From NCBI RefSeq assembly GCF_001050275.1, contig NZ_BBYA01000009.1, forward strand, positions 410,053 to 474,052: a stretch of 64,000 bases of DNA, in the 5' to 3' direction. The notes under the pieces were generated by a model that worked only from the letters and a program-made list of their open reading frames with translations, was not told the DNA's origin and searched no databases. How positions within the stretch are numbered: the stretch's first letter is position 1; every line of letters begins with the position of its first letter. This document shows positions 24,720-32,700 of this stretch, piece by piece. The position numbers and the translations under genes are program-made. The DNA is from Leptolinea tardivitalis (GTDB taxonomy: Bacteria; Chloroflexota; Anaerolineae; Anaerolineales; Anaerolineaceae).

Positions 24720-25985
24720 ATGCCATTGGATATCCAAAGGATCCGAAAAGAATTTCCTGCCTTATCCCGCCCGGTATTATTTCTTGATAATCCGGGCGGT
24801 ACTCAAATTACCCGGCGAAGTCTTGAACGAATTCAAGACTACCTGATCAATAAAAACGCCAATCATGGCGGCGCCTTTGAAACCAGCCGCCTGTCAGATC
24901 AATCTGTAAACGATGCCCGCCTGGCCGAGGCGGAATTTTTGAATGCTTCAAGCCTGCAGGAAATTGTCTTCGGAGCAAACATGACCACGCTGACATTTAA
25001 TATCAGCCGGTCATTGGCGCGGCTATTTAACCCGGGCGATACACTTGTGGTCACCCGTCTTGATCATGATGCCAATATCTCCCCCTGGCTGCTCGCTGCT
25101 GAAGATCGCGGATGCCGAATCCGCTGGGTGGATTTTCATCCAGAAGATTGCACTCTGGACGTGGATGATTTCAAAAAGGCCATGGAGGAAAAACCGCGCC
25201 TGGTTGCACTTGGTTATGCTGCCAATGCCGTGGGTACGATTAATCCCGTGGCTGACCTGATCCCTCTGGCACATGCCGCCGGGGCGCTGGTGTATATTGA
25301 TGCTGTTCAATACGCACCTCACGGCCCAATTGATGTTCAGGCGTTGGATTGCGATTTTCTGGTGTGCTCGGCGTACAAATTTTTTGGCCCGCATGCCGGT
25401 GTTTTGTTTGGGAAATATGAATTACTCGATCAGTTACGTGCCTACAGGGTTCGGCCTGCCCCGGCTCTTCCACCCGGCAAGTTTGAAACCGGTACCGGCA
25501 ACTTTGAGCACATGGCCGGTACGCTAGGTGCGTTGGACTATTTTGAATGGATCGGCCGGACATTCGGCGACGAATTCAGAGAAAACACTCAGACATATAC
25601 TGGCCGCAGGCAAGTTTATAAGCAAGCCATGCAGTCCATAAGAGCATATGAATTTGAGATCAGCCGCGAGTTTGTCAAACAGCTTGAAGATATACATGGT
25701 TTGCATCTGTACGGGTTGACTGAAATCTCAAGATTGGATCACCGCGTACCAACATTTTCCTTTACCCTGGATGGTTGGACACCAAAAGAACTGGCCGTAG
25801 AACTCAACCGCGAACATATCTACACATGGGACGGAAATTTCTATGCCCTGGCAGTAACTGACCGGCTTGGCCTGGAAGGCAAAGGTGGGTTACTGCGTTC
25901 GGGTGCTGTTCATTACAACACTATTGAGGAAATTCGGCATTTTGGCGAAGTGGTACGTAAACTGGCCGATAAAAACCCTCGTTAA
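24720..25985 (+). CDS. Aminotransferase class V / cysteine-desulfurase-like PLP enzyme
   Basis: The 421-residue protein has a class V fold with D194 in VYIDAVQ and the PLP lysine K220 (SAYKFFGPH). It best fits the TIGR01976-type cysteine desulfurase-like group. The usual catalytic cysteine loop of IscS/SufS is not seen: no Cys lies in the C-terminal 200 residues and the equivalent region reads TWDGNFYA. A desulfurase role is therefore doubtful, and a related lyase or transaminase is possible. It overlaps no gene but starts two bases after the small gene at 24361. A terminator follows. Confidence 0.85.
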   Translation: MPLDIQRIRKEFPALSRPVLFLDNPGGTQITRRSLERIQDYLINKNANHGGAFETSRLSDQSVNDARLAEAEFLNASSLQEIVFGANMTTLTFNISRSLARLFNPGDTLVVTRLDHDANISPWLLAAEDRGCRIRWVDFHPEDCTLDVDDFKKAMEEKPRLVALGYAANAVGTINPVADLIPLAHAAGALVYIDAVQYAPHGPIDVQALDCDFLVCSAYKFFGPHAGVLFGKYELLDQLRAYRVRPAPALPPGKFETGTGNFEHMAGTLGALDYFEWIGRTFGDEFRENTQTYTGRRQVYKQAMQSIRAYEFEISREFVKQLEDIHGLHLYGLTEISRLDHRVPTFSFTLDGWTPKELAVELNREHIYTWDGNFYALAVTDRLGLEGKGGLLRSGAVHYNTIEEIRHFGEVVRKLADKNPR

Positions 25986-26033
25986 AAGAGATAAACACCT
26001 GGGTGAGGGGGGCACCCAAGTGCTTATCTCTTT
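25985..26033 (+). terminator. Terminator after the PLP-enzyme gene
   Basis: AAAGAGATAA at 25985-25994 pairs with TTATCTCTTT at 26024-26033, and inner TGGGTG/CACCCA and CAC/GTG segments extend the stem with small bulges around a G-rich loop. The U-run is short, but the stem is long. Confidence 0.7.
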
Positions 26034-26076
26034 GCATTCTACACGGATAGTTCTAAAAATGCAAGTGTTTAATATA

Positions 26077-26150
26077 TGCCCCAGGGGGGAATTGAACCCA
26101 CAACCTTAGCCTTAGGAGTGCTCTGCTCTGTCCATTTGAGCTACTGGGGC
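26077..26150 (-). tRNA. tRNA-Arg (anticodon CCU), with weak stems
   Basis: Read on the minus strand, the acceptor stem GCCCCAG pairs with CTGGGGC and a D arm GCTC/GAGC is clear. The anticodon loop CTCCTAA has CCT at positions 34-36, giving Arg. The T arm GTGGG-TTCAATT-CCCCC has one T-C mismatch. The anticodon stem GAGCA/GGCTA has only three Watson-Crick pairs and two mismatches. CCA is not encoded. The gene has a good promoter (26161-26189), so it is probably expressed, but the two weak stems are unusual. Confidence 0.75.
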
Positions 26151-26160
26151 TTACAAGCGG

Positions 26161-26189
26161 ATTATAGCATTCCACAGGGAAAAAACCAA
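26161..26189 (-). promoter_or_regulatory. Promoter of the tRNA-Arg gene
   Basis: Read on the minus strand, TTGGTT (complement of 26184-26189), 17 bases and TATAAT (complement of 26161-26166) lie just before the tRNA gene, with transcription expected near its 5' end. Confidence 0.7.
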
Positions 26190-26190
26190 T

Positions 26191-26221
26191 AAAAAACGGG
26201 AGAGGTTACCTCTCCCGTTTT
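26191..26221 (-). terminator. Terminator of the lipoprotein gene at 26240
   Basis: CGGGAGAGG and its complement form a perfect hairpin around TTA. On the minus strand it is followed by TTTTTT, a classic intrinsic terminator directly downstream of the lipoprotein stop. The opposite strand has a shorter T-run. Confidence 0.85.
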
Positions 26222-26239
26222 GACTGCTATTTTTATGTT

Positions 26240-27121
26240 TCACGGAGTGGTTACGGAGAAGTAATCCCACTGGATTATAACGGGCAGATAAACCGCGGAC
26301 ATAACACCCAGACCTACCATGCCGCCGCCCTTGATTTCATTATTGTTGGTTTCCAAAATTTTCTCGCCATTAATTTTATAGGAAAGCTTTGGGCCGACGC
26401 AGCTGAACTCAGACACGTTATCACCAGAAACCTTGACGAGTTTATGCTTGGCAACACTCTTTTTGATGGTTACATATGGGTTGGCATATGGATCGGCATC
26501 GCGGATAGATTTGTCATATTTCAGCAATTGCCATTCACCTTGAGATGAGATTCTCATCTCGTACCAGCTCGAATAATCTTCTGAAACACGGCAAACCAGA
26601 GCCACACCGTTCATGCTCTGGCCGTTGCTTTTCCATTTGGCTTCAATGACCACATCTTCGGCAACAGAACCTTTCAGGAATTTATAAACATAGGTTTCAT
26701 TATCCCGCAGATTAAAAACCATAATACCATCCTGAACACTGGATGGCAGCGTTTGCATCCGGTCTTTGGTGGTCGCCTGCGTGGTGGTGATCATATCTTC
26801 CGAGAAATCATCATTGGGCAGATCGAACTCATCGCGGAAATTCAGGCCTTCTGAAGATGTTTCCTTTTCCGGAGCTTCTGCGGTTACCTCTTTTGACTCT
26901 GCCGGAACTTCTGTGGGAGCTTCAACAACCACTTCGGTTGGTTTAGGCTGAGTTGGCTCTACGGGTTGTTCAGGTTGTGCGGGTTGTTCAGGTTGTGCGG
27001 GTTCTTGAATAGCTGGTTCATTTGAAGCTTCATCTGTTTTTGCGGCTTTTCCGCCGGGCAACGAACAGGATGATAAAATCACAACCATTATTAACCCGAG
27101 TATTGCCAATTTCTTTGACAT
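26240..27121 (-). CDS. Lipoprotein with Pro/Gln/Glu-rich linker and LamG-like domain
   Basis: The 293-residue product starts with a lipoprotein signal with lipobox LSSC (C19) and GGAGGAG upstream of the ATG. It has a linker of repeated PAQPEQ-type units (about 35-90) and a C-terminal beta-sandwich that begins FRDEFDLPNDDF and ends with the hydrophobic VIIQWDYFSV. The domain resembles the one in the 19640 lipoprotein (about 185 residues each). It is likely a surface-exposed glycan-binding or scaffold protein. Confidence 0.72.
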   Translation of the reverse strand: MSKKLAILGLIMVVILSSCSLPGGKAAKTDEASNEPAIQEPAQPEQPAQPEQPVEPTQPKPTEVVVEAPTEVPAESKEVTAEAPEKETSSEGLNFRDEFDLPNDDFSEDMITTTQATTKDRMQTLPSSVQDGIMVFNLRDNETYVYKFLKGSVAEDVVIEAKWKSNGQSMNGVALVCRVSEDYSSWYEMRISSQGEWQLLKYDKSIRDADPYANPYVTIKKSVAKHKLVKVSGDNVSEFSCVGPKLSYKINGEKILETNNNEIKGGGMVGLGVMSAVYLPVIIQWDYFSVTTP

Positions 27122-27241
27122 CTTCTCCTCCTGAGTCTTCTTTGTGTTTATCTATTATGAAGGGAATGTCTGCAAATCGTTAAAAATACCCCGTCATCTG
27201 GTAGACAAACACCATTATATATTATTCATTTATAAAAGAAA

Positions 27242-27270
27242 AAGAAACCCGAGTCAAGTTCGGGTTTCTT
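27242..27270 (-). terminator. Terminator of the structured RNA gene
   Basis: AAGAAACCCGA at 27242-27252 pairs perfectly with its complement at 27260-27270 around a seven-base loop. On the minus strand the hairpin runs into TTTTTCTTTT, a good U-tract; on the plus strand AAATAAC follows instead, so the signal works for minus-strand transcripts. Confidence 0.85.
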
Positions 27271-27483
27271 AAATAACATGGACGGCTTTCAGGGACGAAT
27301 ACATTAGGACGCATTTCCTGAAATCAGGAGCCGCCTCAAATGGGCCGGCGCGTCAAAACCAAACACGGATTGCCTTCTAACAATCCTGCACGGGGTAGCG
27401 AAAGCTATCTACCTCTGAGAATATAGGTTTTTGGAGAACTTACCTCCATCCCTGGTGTCCTCATTAATGAAAGCCGCCCATGC
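27242..27483 (-). ncRNA. Unassigned structured RNA gene
   Basis: The 474-base gap between the MFS and lipoprotein genes holds no open frame but a clear transcription unit: promoter at 27490-27518 and terminator at 27242-27270. The transcript of about 240 bases has its ends closed by a 15-bp stem (27468-27482 with 27277-27291, one G-U pair). Inside it are a TCCTGA/TCAGGA hairpin, a GGATTG/CAATCC hairpin, a GGTAG/CTACC hairpin, and CAAAAACC paired with GGTTTTG. It is not the SRP, tmRNA, RNase P or a tRNA by inspection. A 6S-like RNA is possible from the length and closing stem, but was not shown. No riboswitch target follows, because the terminator separates it from the lipoprotein gene. Confidence 0.6.
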
Positions 27484-27489
27484 AAATTC

Positions 27490-27518
27490 ACTGTAGCACG
27501 TACGAATGCTCATTTCAA
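27490..27518 (-). promoter_or_regulatory. Promoter of the structured RNA gene
   Basis: Read on the minus strand, TTGAAA (complement of 27513-27518), 17 bases and TACAGT (complement of 27490-27495) form a promoter whose start falls at about 27483, one base before the closing stem of the RNA. Confidence 0.65.
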
Positions 27519-27595
27519 CTAACCTGAAGAAACTCTTAAGCTGCGGTCTGACGTCAGAGTTAAAGTATCTGCACCGGGCCAATTTTATGTATAGA

Positions 27596-28816
27596 TTACC
27601 TGATGGAACTTTGAGGTGTCTGATTCTTTTTTAGGGTAAGGAAAACCAGCACACTGATCATACCGATCAGACCGCCGCCTATCCAGATAAACCGTGGGCC
27701 GAGATTATCCGAGAGAAGGCCGCCCAAAACCGGCCCGATCCCGGTGGAAAGTCCCCATGTCAATGAATACAGGCTCATATATCGTCCGCGCATATCAACT
27801 GGAGCCATATTAGCGGCAAATGTACTTGATGTAGGCACAAGGATCATTTCACCGATCGTCATAAGTACCATGCTAAACCAGAATCCCCAGAAACCTGTCA
27901 TAAAGGCAATGGTAAATGTGGCAATGCCGTAAAATGCGGAACCGACGGCCAGCATTCCATGAGAGGAATATTTCCTGGTTTGACCAGTGACCCATAGTTG
28001 CAAAAGTACGATCATGATGCCGTTGGTCGCAGGCAGAAAACCATACAGTTTTTCGGGCATACCGAATTGCTGTTTGGTATAGACGGAAAGGAGTATCCAT
28101 ACCAGCGCGGAACTGATTTGAATCAGGGTAAACGCAGCAATGAATTGCATATATGGCCGGTCACGGAAGATGATGTTATACCCGCCCAATTTCAATTTCG
28201 TTTGCTCAATTTCAACCGTATCGTTGGTTTTGGCCGGTATGGTTTCTTTTCCAAAGATCCACATCATGATGCCATAGGTGCTCATACCGGCGGCAGCACA
28301 ATAAAATGCGATACTGTACGAGGAAGATGCTAGAAAACCGCCGATGGTTGGGCCAAGGGCAACACCCAGGTTGTTGCTTAATCGCAATAGTGAATAGGCA
28401 TCAATGCGCTTGTCCTCCGGAATCAGGTCAGCCAGCATGGCATCGGCACCCACACGGAAAAGCGGATTAAAGGATCCTGCCAGACCGGCTGTAACGGCGA
28501 ATTGCCAGTAGGTAGTGTCCCCCTGATACAGGAGATAAACCAAACCGTTGCCCAGCAGACTGATGATCATGACCCATTTTCGTCCGATCTTATCCGTCAT
28601 TGGACCTGCAATGAATGTAAAGATAATGGAAGCGGCGGAATTGACCGTCATAATGCTGGCTGCTGCTGTCAATGGAAGATTTAGTCGGCCGCTGACATAG
28701 ACCATCAGGAATGGCCAGATCATACTGGCGCCGATGGTGCTGATCAACAATCCCCAGAACAACAGCCAGAACTGGCGTGGATATTCTTGTTTGGCTCTTT
28801 TGAAACTATCCAACAT
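27596..28816 (-). CDS. MFS transporter
   Basis: The 406-residue protein has twelve hydrophobic segments in two halves and the loop 2-3 motif GPMTDKIGRKWVM, which is the major facilitator signature. The N-terminal half has the multidrug-type motif LGPTIGGFLASSS, typical of drug/proton antiporters, though the substrate is not known. It is divergent from the B3/4-domain gene at 28953. Confidence 0.92.
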   Translation of the reverse strand: MLDSFKRAKQEYPRQFWLLFWGLLISTIGASMIWPFLMVYVSGRLNLPLTAAASIMTVNSAASIIFTFIAGPMTDKIGRKWVMIISLLGNGLVYLLYQGDTTYWQFAVTAGLAGSFNPLFRVGADAMLADLIPEDKRIDAYSLLRLSNNLGVALGPTIGGFLASSSYSIAFYCAAAGMSTYGIMMWIFGKETIPAKTNDTVEIEQTKLKLGGYNIIFRDRPYMQFIAAFTLIQISSALVWILLSVYTKQQFGMPEKLYGFLPATNGIMIVLLQLWVTGQTRKYSSHGMLAVGSAFYGIATFTIAFMTGFWGFWFSMVLMTIGEMILVPTSSTFAANMAPVDMRGRYMSLYSLTWGLSTGIGPVLGGLLSDNLGPRFIWIGGGLIGMISVLVFLTLKKNQTPQSSIR

Positions 28817-28952
28817 TCTCTTAAAACCTATAACGCAAACTTTATCCAGGATGGAAACGAATTATCCATCATACCAGAATTTGCTACTTCTGTTCTACAA
28901 GGTCATCCGAATCCTGTTAGAATCACAGGAATTTTCATTAATAGAGGGAAAA

Positions 28953-29636
28953 ATGACCGTTTTTAACTATGATTCAGAGATTATCACGCGCTTCCCATTG
29001 GTCGCCGGTGCTGTTATTTTGGGCAGCGGTTTACATAACGGGCCAACCCCTGCCGATGTACTTGACCTGTACAGGATGGAACAGAAAACTGTATCAGAAA
29101 AAATTGGATCAACGCCGTTAAGTGAATTGCCTACACTTGCCGGATGGAGGGCGGCTTTCCGGTCATTTGGTGTCGATCCCACAGGTTACCGCAGTGCGGC
29201 TGAAGCGCTTTTACGCCGGTTAACCAAGAAAGGGGACATTCCATCGATTAACACTCTGGTTGACCTGTGCAACCTGATCAGCATCCGGTATGGTCTGCCT
29301 GTTGCCGCCATCGATCGAAAGAGAATCAATGGGACGATCACCGTCCGGTTCGCCCGCGGAGACGAAAATTTTGTCAACCTCAATCAGGCAGAAGCGGATC
29401 ACCCGGCTGCCGGTGAGGTGATTTTTACCGATGAAAAAGATGTTGTCATAGCCCGCCGCTGGTGCTGGCGGCAGAGTGAAGAAAGTGCTGCCCGCGAAGA
29501 AACCACCGATGTGCTGATTACGATTGAAGCTCAAAATGAAGGCGGCCGAGAATTGGTCAAATCTGCTGCGGCTGACTTGCGTGAGCTTCTTAAGACACAT
29601 CTTGGAGGAGATTACACACAAACCTTCCTGCCCTGA
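28953..29636 (+). CDS. B3/B4 tRNA-binding domain protein
   Basis: The start is the ATG at 28953, with AGAGGGAAA before it; a longer frame starting in the MFS gene is not needed. The 227-residue product is a free-standing B3/4 domain as found in the beta chain of phenylalanyl-tRNA synthetase, with FRSFGVDPTGYRSAAEALLRR and the CNLISIRYGLPVAAID motif. Stand-alone members are thought to edit or bind misacylated tRNA or amino acids. The 3' end is 128 bases before dnaE. Confidence 0.88.
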   Translation: MTVFNYDSEIITRFPLVAGAVILGSGLHNGPTPADVLDLYRMEQKTVSEKIGSTPLSELPTLAGWRAAFRSFGVDPTGYRSAAEALLRRLTKKGDIPSINTLVDLCNLISIRYGLPVAAIDRKRINGTITVRFARGDENFVNLNQAEADHPAAGEVIFTDEKDVVIARRWCWRQSEESAAREETTDVLITIEAQNEGGRELVKSAAADLRELLKTHLGGDYTQTFLP

Positions 29637-29685
29637 GACAGAGTCTCTGGTTCTTAAAATTTATACAAAACAACCTTCGCAAAGG

Positions 29686-29694
29686 TTATCCACA
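29686..29694 (+). promoter_or_regulatory. DnaA box upstream of dnaE
   Basis: TTATCCACA is a perfect match to the consensus DnaA box, 70 bases before the dnaE start. A single box outside the origin often marks a DnaA-regulated promoter. No cluster of boxes is present, so this is not an origin. Confidence 0.55.
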
Positions 29695-29700
29695 ATCCGC

Positions 29701-29739
29701 GATGCTATAATTTTGACAACCGGTCAAAGTTATAGCATC
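29701..29739. repeat. 39-bp imperfect palindrome upstream of dnaE
   Basis: Outer arms GATGCTATAA and TTATAGCATC are perfect, inner arms TTTGAC and GTCAAA are perfect and concentric, and only one pair (T at 29711 with G at 29729) breaks the symmetry. It contains a TATAAT at 29705-29710. It could be an operator, or an RNA hairpin that ends transcription of the upstream gene. Confidence 0.6.
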
Positions 29740-29763
29740 GAAGGTTTTTAATTGTAGAAACGT

Positions 29764-32700
29764 ATGTCATTTGTCCATTTGCACGTCCATTCTGAATATT
29801 CACTTCTTGATGGTTTCAGCAACATCAAGAAGTTGATTGCACGTACAAAAGAATTGGAAATGCCCGCCATTGCCCTCACAGATCACGGCACAATGCATGG
29901 CATTATTGAGTTTTACAACACAGCCACAAAATCAGGAATCAAGCCGATTCTTGGTGTGGAAGCCTACCTGGCTGCCCGAAAGATGACAGACCGCGAACCA
30001 ACTTTGGACCGCAGTTCAACGCATCTTCTTCTTCTCGCCGAGAATATGACCGGCTACCAGAACCTGTTGAAGCTGGCAACGGCCGCACAATTGGAAGGTT
30101 TTTATTATTACCCGCGCATTGACCGTGATCTTCTGGCACAACATTCTGAGGGGATTATTGCCACCACCGGGTGCCTGGCTTCTGATATTTCACGCACAAT
30201 TCTAGAACAGGGTGAGGATGCTGCCCGTAAGAAACTGGACTGGTATTACGATGTGTTTGGCCGAGACAATTTCTTTATGGAATTGCAGGAGCACAATATT
30301 CCTGAACTGGAAACCCTGAATAAAACACTCCTGAGCCTCGGCCCGCGATACCAGGCCCGCTATGTGGCTACCAATGATATTCACTATATCAATAAGGCAG
30401 ATGCTCGTCTGCAGGATGTTCTGCTGGCTATTCAGACCAATGCCATGTTAAGCGATCCAAAACGGATGCGCATGTCAGATCCCACTTACTATTTGCGGAC
30501 GCCGCAGGAAATGCAGGAAATCTTTACAGCCGTGCCTGAAGCGATCAGCAACACCATGCTAATCGCCGAACGCTGTAATGTTGACCTGACGCCGGGGGGG
30601 TATCATCTTCCTGTATTTCCAGTGCCTGAAGGATTCACAGCGGAAACGTACCTTCGTTATCTATGTGAAGAAGGTCTGAAACGGCGGTATGGCGATCGGG
30701 CGAACGATCCAAAAGTACGAGAACGTCTGGAATACGAACTGGGTGTAATTCACACGATGGGCTTTGATGCCTACTTTCTCATCGTTTGGGACCTATGCCG
30801 CCATGCTCGCGAAGTGGGTATCTGGTACAACGCCCGCGGTTCAGCCGCCGGTTCTATGGTGGCCTACACCCTGGATATCACCCTGGTTGAACCAATCAAT
30901 CATGGATTGATCTTTGAACGCTTTTTGAATCCGCACCGTATCAGCATGCCTGATATTGACCTTGATTTCCAGGATGACCTGCGGCCGCGGATGCTGGAAT
31001 ACTGTGCCCAGAAATATGGCGAAGACCGGGTAGCGCAAATCATCACCTTTGGCACTATGGGAGCCCGAGGTGCTCTGCGGGATGTGGGTCGGGTGATGGA
31101 TATCCCGTTGTCAGAGGTCGACCGGGTGGCAAAGATGATCCCCAATGTTGGCGCGGGGGCATTGACTATCGCCGAGGCTCTCGAATCGGTTCCCGAGTTT
31201 AAGGAAGCTTACGAAAGTGGAACATACCTGAAGGAATTAATTGAAACCGCGCGAGATATGGAAGGTGTCGTCCGCAACGCCGGAACCCATGCCGCCGGTG
31301 TGATCATCGCCGATCAGCCTATTGTCAATATGGTGCCTTTGCACCGGCCGACAAGCGGTGCAGAAGACAGCCCGGTCAAAGTGGTAACCCAGTTTGATAT
31401 GGGAGTTCTGGATGCCCAGCGGCTTCTTAAGGTGGATTTCCTCGGGTTGGCCACATTGACAATCATGTCGCGGGCAACCGAATTGATCTACCAGCGGCAC
31501 AAAATCCGCCTCGATTTGCACAATATCCCCACGGATGATCCTGAAACCTTTGAGTTCATTAGCAACGGACATACCGCCGGCACCTTTCAGCTGGAAGGCA
31601 ATGGGATGACCCGGTACATCACTCAGATGCACCCGGAAAACCTGGATAATGTAATTGCCATGGTAGCCCTCTATCGGCCGGGTCCCATGGATTTTATTCC
31701 CACCTATATAAAGCGTATGCATGGGGAAGAGGAAGTCACTTACCGGCATCCCATGCTCGAACCGACATTCAAAGAGACATACGGCATTCCGATCTACCAG
31801 GAACAGTTGATGATCGCGGCCATGAATCTGGCCGGGTATAACGCATCAGAAGCTGATGAATTGCGTAAAGCCATATCGAAGAAAAATGCCGAGGCATTGA
31901 TGAAACACCGGTTGAAATTTATTGCCGGTGCAAAAAATAACGGTATTGCCGAGGAAACCGCCACAGCCATCTTTGATGACTGGGAAAACTTTGCTCGGTA
32001 TGGGTTTAATAAAAGCCACGCGGCTGATTACGGTGTCATTGCAGTCCAAACTGCTTACCTGAAAACTCATTACACGATTGAGTACATGACGGCGCTGCTT
32101 TCTGCCTCAAAAAACGAGACAGAGAAAGTGGCGTTCTATATTGCTGATTGCCGTTCGCTGGGGATCAATGTACTGCCGCCTGATATAAATTCGAGCGGCT
32201 GGGATTTCACGATTGAAGATTGTGAAGGCAAGTGCAGTGAAATCCGATTCGGTCTGGGTGCCATCAAGAATGTAGGACAGGGGCCGGTGGATGCGATCCT
32301 GGCCGTCCGAAAGGAAGGCGGCCGTTTCAAAGACCTGAATGATTTCGCGCGCCGGGTGGACCTGCGGACTGTCGGCCGGCGGCCGCTGGAATCTATGATC
32401 AAGGTAGGTGCACTCGATTCCTTTGGGTCACGAGCCGCTTTACTGCAAGCCCTTGATCAAATCATTTCAGTCAGCGGCAGCCATTTTAAAGCTGTTCAAA
32501 GCGGCCAGATGACATTCTTCGGCACCATTCAGGGCGTGGAGGAACGAATAGTCTTGCCAATGGTTCCCGAGGTGGATCGGCGAGAAAAACTGGATTGGGA
32601 AAAAGAACTGATCGGGTTGTATGTTTCTGACCATCCGCTTTCTCCTTACATGGCATACATGACGGAAGTCGTCACCCATTTTTCTGCCCAGTTAAAGGAA

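Noticed and set aside
26930..27010. CRISPR-like short repeats
   Set aside because: They are in-frame codons of a PAQPEQ repeat in the lipoprotein linker, with no spacers.
27122..27595. Riboswitch controlling the lipoprotein gene
   Set aside because: A complete terminator at 27242-27270 separates the structured RNA from the lipoprotein gene, and no known aptamer core was recognised.
29640..29764. Replication origin next to dnaE
   Set aside because: Only one DnaA box is present, with no box cluster or AT-rich unwinding repeat, and no dnaA/dnaN neighbours.
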